From DATBLQ01 sp036555325 (GTDB lineage: Bacteria; Pseudomonadota; Alphaproteobacteria; Rhizobiales; Aestuariivirgaceae): 64,000 nucleotides of DNA. The stretch covers positions 1 to 64,000 of the forward strand of contig DATBLQ010000005.1 in the NCBI GenBank assembly GCA_036555325.1, read 5' to 3'. Made by a program: the position numbers and the translations under genes. Below the pieces are notes generated by a model. The model did not search any database. It had not been told where the DNA came from and saw only the letters and a program-made list of their open reading frames with translations. This document shows positions 17,144 through 25,772 of the stretch, piece by piece (position 1 is the stretch's first letter; the number at the start of each line of letters is the position of its first letter).

Positions 17144-17587
17144 ATGCAGAAGTCCAGCAGACCAGATGCCGTTGCGGGGGAAGCGGTAACTGAATACAAA
17201 CGCATCCTGTCTGAGGTGCTGGATCGGCGGCCGTCCGGCACGCGCCAAAGGCTGGCAGCGGCGCTCGGGAAAAACCGCAGCTTCATCTCGCAAATATCGA
17301 GCGCGGTTTACCCAACACCAATTCCCTACGGACATGTGGAGACCATTTTCGAGATCTGCCACTTCAGTCGGGTAGAGCGAGACCAGTTTCTTGCCGCCTA
17401 CGCTAGGGCGCATCCGCGCCGTCCCCATGCCTCGCTCGAGCCACATAAGCTTAAGGCGCATACCGTCTATCTGCCGGATCTTGGCAGTGGGGCCGGCAAT
17501 GAAAAACTGCACAAACTGGTTACCGAATTTGTCCGCGAACTAACCCGCATCGTGGAGCAGGGGCGGAACAAGGGAAAACAGCGATGA
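17144..17587 (+). CDS. Small HTH-like protein inside the Dha operon
   Basis: 147 residues. Residues ~25-75 (GTRQRLAAALGKNRSFISQIS) resemble an XRE-type helix-turn-helix, followed by a helical part and a C-terminal helix (LHKLVTEFVRELTRIVEQG). It lies 3 bp after Enzyme I and overlaps dhaK by ATGA, so it is made with the pathway. It may be the local regulator acting on the triple operator at 8484-8527, or a structural partner; no family name is recognised with certainty. Confidence 0.7.
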   Translation: MQKSSRPDAVAGEAVTEYKRILSEVLDRRPSGTRQRLAAALGKNRSFISQISSAVYPTPIPYGHVETIFEICHFSRVERDQFLAAYARAHPRRPHASLEPHKLKAHTVYLPDLGSGAGNEKLHKLVTEFVRELTRIVEQGRNKGKQR

Positions 17588-18573
17588 AAAAGCTGATCAA
17601 CAAGCCGGAATGCGTCATTGCTGAAAGCCTTCAGGGATTTGCTCTGGCCCACAACGACATCATTAGGCTCGGTCCGGACAATAAATTTGTGCAGAGAGCA
17701 GTGCTGAAAAAGGGCAAAGTGGCACTGATCTCCGGTGGGGGTTCCGGCCACGAGCCGCTGCATGCAGGCTTGGTAGGGCGCGGCATGCTGGATGCGGCTT
17801 GTCCTGGACAAGTCTTCACATCGCCCACTCCTGATCAGATGCTTGCGGCGGCTGCAGCGGTTGAAAGCGGAGGAGGCGTCCTTTTCGTCGTCAAGAATTA
17901 TGAAGGCGACGTGATGAACTTCGAAATGGCAAAGGAGATGTATGACGGTCGAGCAGAGACGGTCGTCACTAACGATGATGTCGCAGTCGAGGACTCCCTT
18001 TATACAAGCGGGCGTCGAGGAGTGGCCGGTACATTGGTTGTGGAGAAAATCACGGGCGCGGCGGCGGAAGCAGGAGCCGATCTGGCGACGCTGAAATCAC
18101 TAGGCGACAAGATCAACGGGCGGACCCGATCGATGGGAGTTGCGCTGACAAGCTGCACGGTACCTGCTGCAGGCAAGCCCACCTTCACTATCGGCGAGAA
18201 TGAAATGGAGATGGGCGTTGGTATTCACGGCGAACCCGGCCGGCGTCGTGTGCAACTTAAAGAGGCCAACGACATCGCAGAGGAACTGGTTTCCGCCATC
18301 CTGTCGGATTTTGGATCCACGGCCAAACGGGAGGTGCTCCTGTTTGTCAACGGGTTTGGCGGCACGCCAGCTATGGAGCTTTATTTGATGTTCCATGCTG
18401 CACATAATTTGCTCAAACGCAGGGGCGTAACAATAATCCGCTCACTCGTGGGCTCTTATGTTACCTCCCTTGAAATGGCGGGATGTTCCATCACCGTTAC
18501 AGTGTTGGACGACGAAATGGCTAGGCTCTGGGATGCGCCCGTCCACACTGCAGCATTGCGGTGGGGGGTTTAG
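17584..18573 (+). CDS. dhaK: Dihydroxyacetone kinase substrate-binding subunit DhaK
   Basis: Binds dihydroxyacetone covalently as a hemiaminal and presents it to DhaL-ATP, giving dihydroxyacetone phosphate for glycolysis. 329 residues; the covalent histidine is H215 in GIHGEPGRRR, and the substrate loop GGGSGHEPLH is at 51-60. The C-terminus (VLDDEMARLWDAPVHTAALRWG) is the normal family end. It overlaps the HTH-like gene by 4 bp and is the last gene of the operon. A decayed copy of another dhaK tail is found at 39320-39389. Confidence 0.95.
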   Translation: MKKLINKPECVIAESLQGFALAHNDIIRLGPDNKFVQRAVLKKGKVALISGGGSGHEPLHAGLVGRGMLDAACPGQVFTSPTPDQMLAAAAAVESGGGVLFVVKNYEGDVMNFEMAKEMYDGRAETVVTNDDVAVEDSLYTSGRRGVAGTLVVEKITGAAAEAGADLATLKSLGDKINGRTRSMGVALTSCTVPAAGKPTFTIGENEMEMGVGIHGEPGRRRVQLKEANDIAEELVSAILSDFGSTAKREVLLFVNGFGGTPAMELYLMFHAAHNLLKRRGVTIIRSLVGSYVTSLEMAGCSITVTVLDDEMARLWDAPVHTAALRWGV

Positions 18574-18726
18574 CTGACCGCGAGAGTTTTCATGGTCCGT
18601 CCTCCTCTCGTCTCTTCGGGTTGAGCCTCAGGGAAGCCTTAAATTGTTGCCCAGTTCGGGCCATCAGGGCAAAATGGCCACGCACTGCCGGGCCATCGGA
18701 ATCCGGCCAAGCCTGAGAAAACGCAC
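18574..18726. other. Intergenic region between dhaK and the second cyclase gene
   Basis: 153 bp with no clear terminator and no recognisable promoter; only loosely paired GC-rich segments are seen. Confidence 0.4.
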
Positions 18727-20499
18727 ATGAGCCCAGATTCCCGGACGTCGCGGCGACTCGCCGCGATTCTTGCCGCGGACGTGGCGGGGTATTCGCGGCT
18801 TATGGGGGTTGATGAGGAAGGAACCCTTGCCGCGCTCAACGCTCATCGCAGGGAACTCATTGATCCGCTGATCACGCAACACCAAGGACGCATCGTTAAG
18901 ACCATGGGCGATGGACTCCTTATCGAGTTCGCGTCGATCGTTGACGCGGTGCGCTGCGCCGTCGTGATGCAGCAGGGAATGGAGAGTCGCAATGCAAACA
19001 TTGATGAAAGCCGGCGCATTCGCTTTCGCATTGGCATCAATGTTGGCGATGTGATTGTGGAGGGAGATGACATATTTGGCGATGGCGTTAATGTGGCGGC
19101 GCGGCTTGAGAGCCTTGCCGAGCCAGGCCAGACCTGTGTCAGCGCTACGGTGCGCGAACACGTGGCCGAAAAGCTTCCGATTGGCTTCGCCGATATGGGC
19201 GAACACAGCGTGAAAAACATCGCCCGGCCGGTACATGTTTATCGTATCGAGACGTGGAGTAAACCCAGGAACGTCAGTGTGGCCGACCGAGAGAATAAGT
19301 TGCCGACTCTTCCTGATCGACCATCGATCGCAGTCCTGCCCTTCGCCAACCTGAGCGGCGACCCAGAGCAGGACTATCTCGCAGACGGGATGGTTGAGGA
19401 CATCATTACCGGACTTTCGCGCATCAAGTGGCTCTTCGTCATCGCACGAAATTCGAGCTTCGCCTACAAGGGAAAGGCCGTGAATGTGAAGCAGGCCGGG
19501 CGTGAACTAGGCGTGCGCTACATTCTCGAGGGAAGTATACGCAAGGCCTCAAACCGCGTGCGGGTAACCGGGCAGCTTATTGAAGCAGAAACCGACCGGC
19601 ATGTTTGGGCGGATCGTTACGACCGCACCCTCGACGACGTCTTCGCAATCCAAGACGAGCTCACCATGAGTGTGGTTGCGGTCATTGAGCCGAGCCTCCG
19701 TCAAGCCGAGGTCGAGCGCGTCAAGCGCAAACGCCCTGACAGTCTCGACGCCTATGACCTCGTGCTTCGCGCCTTCCCCCACGTCTATACAGCAATGCCG
19801 GATGGGGCGGCGAGGGCGCTGCCGCTTCTTGAAAAGGCGCTCGAACTGGAACCTGACTACGCACTCGCGCACGGGTTGGCTGCCTGGGCGCATGAGATTA
19901 TCTTCGCGCGTGGCGGAGCGCACGAAGAGAATCGCCTGGGCGCCGCCCGCCACGCCCATGCGGCCATCGCTCATGGTCGCGATGATGCAATGGCGCTTTC
20001 GCTGGGAGGCTTTGCTCTGGGCCTGGTCGCGCACGATCGTGACGCGGCTCATCAAGCTTTCGAAGCGGCGATTGCCGTAAGCCCATCGTGCGCACTAACC
20101 TATATCCTAGGCAGTGTCGTCAGGGTTTATGCGGGCGATGCGGATCGCGCCATCGAATGGGGTGAACGAGCGCTCCGTTTGAGTCCTTTCGATCCGATCA
20201 AGATCGCCCCGCTCCTTGCGATTACTCTCGGCCATTTTCAGCGCGGCGAATATGAAGTCGCTGCCGAAACTGCGCACAAGGTATTTCAGGCAAATCCTTA
20301 TTGGAGTATGACATTTGTTGCTCTTGCGGCAACGCAGGCAAGACTCGGAAAGCTTTCCGCGGCCAAATCCGCCGCTAGTCGGGTGCTTGAGCTGCAACCC
20401 GGGTTTACGATCGGCGGATTGTGCGCTGCCTTCGATCTCCACCCATCGCTCGCCGTTCCCTTGAGCCAGGCTCTCAGAGAAACCGGGCTACCGGAATAA
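18727..20499 (+). CDS. Class III adenylate/guanylate cyclase fused to TolB-like and TPR domains (paralogue)
   Basis: 590 residues with the same architecture as the gene at 747-2540: catalytic domain with metal aspartates D18 (ILAADVAGYS) and D62 (MGDG), a TolB-like domain (~200-335, IAVLPFANLSGDPEQDYLADG) and TPR repeats to the end. Predicted soluble cyclic-nucleotide producer. The start at 18727 gives the standard short leader before RRLAAILAADV. It lies after the Dha operon in the same direction but is separated by 153 bp. What it senses is not evident. Confidence 0.9.
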   Translation: MSPDSRTSRRLAAILAADVAGYSRLMGVDEEGTLAALNAHRRELIDPLITQHQGRIVKTMGDGLLIEFASIVDAVRCAVVMQQGMESRNANIDESRRIRFRIGINVGDVIVEGDDIFGDGVNVAARLESLAEPGQTCVSATVREHVAEKLPIGFADMGEHSVKNIARPVHVYRIETWSKPRNVSVADRENKLPTLPDRPSIAVLPFANLSGDPEQDYLADGMVEDIITGLSRIKWLFVIARNSSFAYKGKAVNVKQAGRELGVRYILEGSIRKASNRVRVTGQLIEAETDRHVWADRYDRTLDDVFAIQDELTMSVVAVIEPSLRQAEVERVKRKRPDSLDAYDLVLRAFPHVYTAMPDGAARALPLLEKALELEPDYALAHGLAAWAHEIIFARGGAHEENRLGAARHAHAAIAHGRDDAMALSLGGFALGLVAHDRDAAHQAFEAAIAVSPSCALTYILGSVVRVYAGDADRAIEWGERALRLSPFDPIKIAPLLAITLGHFQRGEYEVAAETAHKVFQANPYWSMTFVALAATQARLGKLSAAKSAASRVLELQPGFTIGGLCAAFDLHPSLAVPLSQALRETGLPE

Positions 20500-20691
20500 C
20501 CTTTCCCCATGACTGCTTATGAAAGCGGCATTTCTTCATCGTCGGCAGGCGCTGACAATTCTCGAACAACTGATCTGTCGCCCTCGGCCAGGCTGCCAAC
20601 CCAAACCGAAGAGCACACCTCATTATATATCTCCCTGGACATACGAGTTCGATTCGGACGACACGAACCGCGGGGCCTTTTGTAATGGCTA
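20500..20691. other. Gene-free gap
   Basis: 192 bp with no gene, terminator or repeat that I can support. Confidence 0.4.
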
Positions 20692-20845
20692 CTAGTGCTG
20701 AAGGAATCCGGTCAACTCGGCAAGATAAAGGTTATAGGCTTTGACGAGGATCCAATCACGCTCGGAGGAGTGCGCGAGGGCACCATCGAAGGCACGGTCG
20801 TGCAAAATCCCTATGAATGGGGCCACCAGGGCTACCATCACCGAG
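20692..20845 (+). pseudogene. C-terminal remnant of a sugar ABC binding protein
   Basis: About 49 residues (LKESGQLGKIKVIGFDED, then GVREGTIEGTVVQNPYEWG) match the last part of a ribose/LacI-type periplasmic binding protein. There is no start region, and the frame ends in unrelated sequence. It runs straight into a piece of a sugar-importer ATPase, so a deletion has joined two genes of a lost operon. Confidence 0.75.
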
Positions 20846-20995
20846 ACAGCAAGGCTTATACAGGTAATTGCCGATCTGAAGTCGAATGGAGTTAGCGTCA
20901 TCTTCATTTCCCACCGGCTGAATGAGGTGGAAAATTGCGCTGACCGCGTTTGCGTACTTCGCGATGGACGCCTCGTCGGTAAGCCTGAAGCGCTG
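20837..20995 (+). pseudogene. Internal fragment of a sugar ABC ATPase (RbsA/MglA family)
   Basis: Residues ADLKSNGVSVIFISHRLNEV and ADRVCVLRDGRLVG are the post-Walker-B/H-loop segment of an RbsA-type ATPase. Walker A, signature motif and the second domain are missing. It is fused to the binding-protein remnant on its left; both resemble, but do not duplicate, the intact genes at 21495-24982. Confidence 0.75.
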
Positions 20996-21081
20996 TCACC
21001 CCTTGAGAAGGGGATTGATATCACGCCCGTGATCGAGCACGTTTCCCTACCAAGACGATCGCGAAAGGCCTGAACGGTGTC

Positions 21082-21489
21082 ATGATTCATCACGGCTCCT
21101 GCCACTGCGGCAAGATCGGCGTGGATTTCGAAACCGCCATTGCTTTGCCATCCATTCCGCTGCGCGCCTGTGCATGTTCCTTCTGCCGGCGGCACGCCGC
21201 CCGCACCGCGACGGACCGCAACGGACGCGTGACGCTGACTTTCCATGAAGAGGACGTGAGTCGCTATGCTTTCGGCTTAAGAACCGCCGAATTCATAATC
21301 TGCCGTCACTGCGGCGTCTACGTGGCGGCAGTCATGGAGGGTCTATCCACCATCAATGTCAACGTCCTCGATGATCGCGAGGTCTTCACGCAAGTCGCCG
21401 CCAGCCAGGACTACGATGGCGAGCTTGCAGACCAGCGCAGTGCGCGGCGCCGTGCCAACTGGACGCCAACCATCATTGCAGCGCGGTGA
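21082..21489 (+). CDS. GFA/CENP-V-domain zinc protein
   Basis: 135 residues with the Cys pattern of the glutathione-dependent formaldehyde-activating fold: SCHCGKIGVDFE near the N-terminus, CACSFCRRH and ICRHCGVYVA. Members bind two zinc ions; most are uncharacterised and not true Gfa. Its stop overlaps a possible GTG start of the ABC ATPase that follows, so the two may be co-translated. The C-terminal third (ADQRSARRRANWTPTI) is unlike typical Gfa. Confidence 0.82.
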   Translation: MIHHGSCHCGKIGVDFETAIALPSIPLRACACSFCRRHAARTATDRNGRVTLTFHEEDVSRYAFGLRTAEFIICRHCGVYVAAVMEGLSTINVNVLDDREVFTQVAASQDYDGELADQRSARRRANWTPTIIAAR

Positions 21490-21494
21490 TCGAA

Positions 21495-23000
21495 ATGTTG
21501 GAAATCATCAACGTCAGCAAGAGCTTTGATGGAAATCCTGCTCTGCGTGACGTATCGGTTACGGCCGCCGCCGGTCGAGTGCTAGCGATCTGTGGCGAAA
21601 ACGGAGCCGGCAAGACGACGCTCATGAACGTGCTCTCTGGTGCCATCAAACCGGATCAAGGCGAAATATTGCTCGATGAAGTCAATGTTGCCGTTGGCAA
21701 CCCGCACTATGCCATAGAGCTGGGCATCCAAACCGTGCATCAAGAACTCAGTCTGCTGCCACATCTCAGTGTTGCTGAGAATGTCCTGCTCGGGAAATGG
21801 CCTCATCGGCGAGTGGGTTGGTTGGTGGATTGGAAGGAGACAGAAAGACGTGCTGCTGAGGTGATCCGCGACTTTGGTTTCGAAGGTATCGACGTCGGTG
21901 CTCGCGTTTCCGATCTCTCAATTTCCCTGCAGCAGATCGTCGAAATTGCCAAAGCGCTCGTCGGCAAGCCAAGAGTTCTGATCCTTGATGAACCGTCCGC
22001 TGTCTTGTCCGCTCACGAGACAAGGTTGCTGTTCAGAAAAATCCGCGAGCTGAGTGCCTCGGGTACCCTGGTGATCTATATCTCACACCGGCTCGACGAA
22101 ATTTTCGAAGTGTCGGACAATGTCTTTGTCTTGAAGGACGGGCTTGGCGTTCTGTCCGCAGAAACAGCCAAGGTCAATCGCGACCTTGTCATCAAGGCAA
22201 TGGTCGGTCGCTCGCTCGATGCCATTTATCCGGTTCGCCACCCGAACATCGGCGAGGTCGCGCTCGAGGTGCGCCACTTGGGTCGCCGGCCACTCTTCGA
22301 TGATGTGACTTTTACGATCCGGGCTGGTGAGATCGTCGGCATGTTCGGGTTGATTGGGAGCGGCAGGACCGACGTGGCAAAAGCCATCTTCGGTGCAGAA
22401 CCGGCCCTTGAGGGGGAAATCCTTGTCGCCGGAAAGCCGGTGGTCACCACAACTCCGGCAACTGCTATTGCCAAGGGCATGGCGCTCGTCACCGAAGATC
22501 GCAAGCGTGACGGCCTGGCCATGGACTGTTCTGTGCTCGACAATGGAGGATTGGCGTCCATGGATCGCTTCGCCTTTCACGGCGTGCTTAATCGCGCACG
22601 ACAGGGCGAAGTCGTGAGCAATAAGCTCGATGGGCTTCAAGTTCGCCCACGCGGCATGCGCAGACCGGTTCGCCAACTGAGCGGCGGCAATCAACAGAAG
22701 GTCGTTCTCGGTAAGTGGATGTTGGTCGAAAATACTCGCATTTTTATTTTTGACGAACCCACACGGGGGGTCGACATAGCGACCAAAGTTGAGATCTACC
22801 GTATCCTGGACGAACTCGCGGCGACCGGTCAGGCAATATTATTGATCTCCTCTGAAATGCCGGAAGTGCTGGGTCTCTGTGATCGGCTTATTGTCATGCG
22901 ATCCGGGCGCATCGTTACCATTCTCGACCGCGCCGAATTCGACATGGAGGCGGTTTTCGCTCATGCTGCTGGAATAGAGACCCCTAGCTCGACGGTTTGA
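21495..23000 (+). CDS. ABC sugar importer ATPase, RbsA/MglA type
   Basis: 501 residues with two nucleotide-binding domains. The first has Walker A GENGAGKTT, a signature degenerated to LSISLQQ, Walker B LILDEPSAVLS and the H-loop SHRLDE. The second lacks a normal Walker A (GLIGSGRTD), as is usual in this family, but has LSGGNQQKV and IFDEPTRGVD. Start taken at ATG 21495; a GTG at 21486 overlapping the GFA-gene stop is possible. First gene of an ATPase-permease-binding protein operon. Confidence 0.9.
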   Translation: MLEIINVSKSFDGNPALRDVSVTAAAGRVLAICGENGAGKTTLMNVLSGAIKPDQGEILLDEVNVAVGNPHYAIELGIQTVHQELSLLPHLSVAENVLLGKWPHRRVGWLVDWKETERRAAEVIRDFGFEGIDVGARVSDLSISLQQIVEIAKALVGKPRVLILDEPSAVLSAHETRLLFRKIRELSASGTLVIYISHRLDEIFEVSDNVFVLKDGLGVLSAETAKVNRDLVIKAMVGRSLDAIYPVRHPNIGEVALEVRHLGRRPLFDDVTFTIRAGEIVGMFGLIGSGRTDVAKAIFGAEPALEGEILVAGKPVVTTTPATAIAKGMALVTEDRKRDGLAMDCSVLDNGGLASMDRFAFHGVLNRARQGEVVSNKLDGLQVRPRGMRRPVRQLSGGNQQKVVLGKWMLVENTRIFIFDEPTRGVDIATKVEIYRILDELAATGQAILLISSEMPEVLGLCDRLIVMRSGRIVTILDRAEFDMEAVFAHAAGIETPSSTV

Positions 23001-23974
23001 CGTTGACGACCGCACTCAGAGATCAAGGCTCTGCCCAACAGTCGAGTTACGGCCGCATCGGCCGATTCAACGTGGCCAATATAGGCTTCGCACTCGCCAT
23101 TCTCATTCTCGTTATCGTAGCCAGCATGGCCTCAGATGTGTTCTTGACCGAACGCAATCTGGTGAGCATTTCACGCCAACTCGTCACCAATGGCTTGCTG
23201 AGCCTCGGGATGCTCTTGGTCATTCTAACGGGTGGCATCGACCTGTCAGTGGGGCCGGTGGTGGCCTTCTCGGGCCTTCTGGCCACCGGTTTGCAAGCTT
23301 ACATGCCTTTCCCGGCAGCGATTGCTGTGGCTCTCGCCATGGGCCTCGCCGTAGGTCTCTTCAACGGCTTCATGATTGCCCGCTTCAAACTTCAACCGTT
23401 TATCGTGACATTGGCCACCATGGGAAGCGTCCGCGGCCTTTTGTATATCTTTTCCGAGACGCCGCAATATCCGACCGATCCCCTCTTCCGGAGTCTATTG
23501 GGGGGCGGCTTCATTGGGCCCTTCCCGGTGCCCAGCCTCATACTGCTGTGCATCATTCCGCTCGTATGGTTTTACCTCAATCACACTGTGTCAGGACGCG
23601 CTGTCTACGCTATAGGTGTTAACTCAGAGGCGGTGCGCCTCGCTGGCATCAATGTCCGCCGCCACTTAATTGGTGCCTACGCGGCGTGTGGATTCCTTGC
23701 CGCCTTCGCCGGTGTACTGCTTGCCTCGCGCTTGGGCATCGCACAGCCAAGTGTAGGCATTGGCTACGAACTTGACGCCATTGCTGCGGTGGTGATTGGC
23801 GGTGGGATTCTCGGTGGAGGCGGAGGGACGGTCATTGGAGTTGTCGGCGGCGTGCTTGCACTGGCCCTTGTCGACAACGTCCTGAACCTGTTCAATGTGG
23901 AGTCCTATTATCAGCAATTTCTCAAGGGTCTCATAATCCTGGTCGCGGTGTTGGCCAGGCGAAAAAGGGCCTGA
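22997..23974 (+). CDS. ABC sugar importer permease, RbsC type
   Basis: 325 residues, 8-10 hydrophobic segments, with the family hallmarks LTGGIDLSVGPVVAFSG and AIGVNSEAVRLAGINV. It begins with a TTG codon overlapping the ATPase stop codon (TTGA); a second TTG lies two codons later. It probably forms a homodimeric channel with the double-domain ATPase. Confidence 0.88.
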   Translation: MTLTTALRDQGSAQQSSYGRIGRFNVANIGFALAILILVIVASMASDVFLTERNLVSISRQLVTNGLLSLGMLLVILTGGIDLSVGPVVAFSGLLATGLQAYMPFPAAIAVALAMGLAVGLFNGFMIARFKLQPFIVTLATMGSVRGLLYIFSETPQYPTDPLFRSLLGGGFIGPFPVPSLILLCIIPLVWFYLNHTVSGRAVYAIGVNSEAVRLAGINVRRHLIGAYAACGFLAAFAGVLLASRLGIAQPSVGIGYELDAIAAVVIGGGILGGGGGTVIGVVGGVLALALVDNVLNLFNVESYYQQFLKGLIILVAVLARRKRA

Positions 23975-24037
23975 GGGAGGAAACTGGCCACGTGTAGAAA
24001 TCGGTGGTCGTATGTAGGAGGAGAAGGGAGAAAACCA

Positions 24038-24982
24038 GTGAAGCATCTCGGCAAGTTGGTATTCAGTTTACTGATGCTAGCCGCAGCTACGGTGGGCCCG
24101 GCTACTGCAAAGGATCTCAAAATCGGCGTAGTCAACCTTTCACTTTGCTGCGCCTATTTCGTGGGCATGGACCTGGCGGTGAAGGATGAGGCGAAGGCGT
24201 TTCCCAATATCACGGTCATCTCGACTGATGCGAAGGGCGATGTAGCCAAGCTCACATCGAATGTTGAGGACTTGCTCAGCCAAAAAGTTGATGGCCTCAT
24301 AATTAGTGGTGCCTGGATAGAAGCAGCACCGGAAGCGCTTGACGCAATCAAGGCTGCCGGCGTTCCGGTCGTTCTTGTCGATCGGATGCTGAAGGGCGGT
24401 GAATTCACGAGTTGGATTGGCCCCGATAATTATGCCATTGGGGTTGGTATTGGCGAGTATATCGTCAAGCGATTGGACGGTAAGGGTCTCTTGGTGATCT
24501 TGCGAGGCGGCCCGGCCGACAACTCGATCGGACTCGATCGCACCAATGGCGTGCTGTCGGTTGTTGAGAAAACCGGCATACAAGTAGAAAAAGCTCCTGA
24601 CTTCGGTGGCTGGAGCGTCGATGGTGGCTTCAAGCTCATGGAGGATATGCTTACGAAACATCCGCAGATTGACGCCGTGTTTTGTGAAAACGACTCCATG
24701 TGTCAGGGTGCGCAGAAGGCGATCAAGGATGCAGGGCGCTCGGACAAGATTTTCCTGACGTCAGTGGATGGAGAAAAGGGAACGCTCAAGGAGATCATGA
24801 GCGAAGGCACCAACTATGGTGCGACTGGCCATAACAATTCCGACCAGATTGGGCGCGCAAGCTTCCACCGCCTCATGGCCATATTGGCAGGAGCCGAGGC
24901 CCCGCAAAAGACTGTGCTGCCTTCACCAATTATCACCAAGGAAAACGCAATCAAGTTTTACAATCCCGACAGCGTATTTTGA
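24038..24982 (+). CDS. ABC sugar-type substrate-binding protein, RbsB family
   Basis: 314 residues with a signal peptide (residues 1-~23, ending PATA). The mature type I periplasmic-binding fold has GLIISGAWIEAAPEALDAIK and DAVFCENDSMCQGA. Starts with GTG preceded by a purine-rich GGGAGAAAACCA leader. Last gene of the importer operon, 63 bp after the permease. The sugar is unknown; no catabolic gene is linked in this direction. Confidence 0.9.
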   Translation: MKHLGKLVFSLLMLAAATVGPATAKDLKIGVVNLSLCCAYFVGMDLAVKDEAKAFPNITVISTDAKGDVAKLTSNVEDLLSQKVDGLIISGAWIEAAPEALDAIKAAGVPVVLVDRMLKGGEFTSWIGPDNYAIGVGIGEYIVKRLDGKGLLVILRGGPADNSIGLDRTNGVLSVVEKTGIQVEKAPDFGGWSVDGGFKLMEDMLTKHPQIDAVFCENDSMCQGAQKAIKDAGRSDKIFLTSVDGEKGTLKEIMSEGTNYGATGHNNSDQIGRASFHRLMAILAGAEAPQKTVLPSPIITKENAIKFYNPDSVF

Positions 24983-24990
24983 TGGCAATG

Positions 24991-25021
24991 AGCGAAACGG
25001 GCGTGGCGAACCCGTTTCGCT
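24991..25021. terminator. Bidirectional hairpin between convergent operons
   Basis: A perfect 11-bp stem, AGCGAAACGGG with CCCGTTTCGCT, and 9-nt loop, placed between the binding-protein stop (24982) and the stop of the minus-strand aldolase (25029). T-runs are weak on both sides, but the position strongly suggests termination for both. Confidence 0.75.
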
Positions 25022-25028
25022 AGATACT

Positions 25029-25772
25029 TTACCAGCGTGCGCCCTCGCGCTTGGCTCTCAATCCCTCTACAAGCACGGAAATATCGTCTGCTATGGTAAT
25101 GACATACGCACTGTGCTTGCGAGCGAAGGCAAAATCGCTTTGTTGAAAGGCTGGTATACCAAGCAGCTTGCCAGCTGAAGCGGCAGCAGCGGCAATGTGT
25201 TCAGCGTCTTTGCGGTCAGCCGCGCTCGCCTGATATTGCCCGCGACCCCTTGAAAGAGAAAGATCATATGGGCCCATGAAGAGACCGTCGACTGTGGGCA
25301 GTGCAGCTATTTTTGCGACGTCTTCAAACGATTTCTCAGTTTCTATCATCACAAAGCACTTCGTCCTGCGGTTTTCATCAGCAACAAAGGTCGCTGGAGT
25401 ATCTCGATAATTCAAGCTGCGCGGCGTTCCCATGCCACGACTGCCAAGCGGTGCATACTTTGCATACTCCGTAACCTCGCGCGCCTGCGCAAAGTCGCGG
25501 ATCTGGGGCAGCACCAACCCATCAGCTCCGGAATCGAGTGCCTGCTGAACATGTGGCCTGTCGGCGGTCGCTACCCGACAAAACACCTGCAGCCCGAGTG
25601 AGCGAGCCAACGCAACAATCGGATCGATCGATATATGGCTCAGTGTTCCATGTTCTCCGTCGATGAACACCGCGTCATAGCCGACGGCAGCAAGAATTTC
25701 GCACACCCAGGGGCTCGGGGTTTGAAGCCAGCAACCAACGAATGGCTGCGCTCGATCGTTTTCATTGCCCAT
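25029..25772 (-). CDS. HpcH/HpaI family aldolase
   Basis: Class II metal-dependent pyruvate aldolase family (2-keto-3-deoxy acid or 4-hydroxy-2-oxo acid cleavage). 247 residues: GYDAVFIDGEHG near the N-terminus, RVATADRPHVQQALDSGADG, metal-binding MIETEKS, and FMGPYDLSLSRG. The ATG at 25772 overlaps the ATPase stop by 11 bp, with GGGAG upstream; the longer frame to 25838 lies in the ATPase gene. It is the last gene of a minus-strand operon and probably degrades what the importer brings in, yielding pyruvate and an aldehyde. Confidence 0.88.
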   Translation of the reverse strand: MGNENDRAQPFVGCWLQTPSPWVCEILAAVGYDAVFIDGEHGTLSHISIDPIVALARSLGLQVFCRVATADRPHVQQALDSGADGLVLPQIRDFAQAREVTEYAKYAPLGSRGMGTPRSLNYRDTPATFVADENRRTKCFVMIETEKSFEDVAKIAALPTVDGLFMGPYDLSLSRGRGQYQASAADRKDAEHIAAAAASAGKLLGIPAFQQSDFAFARKHSAYVITIADDISVLVEGLRAKREGARW

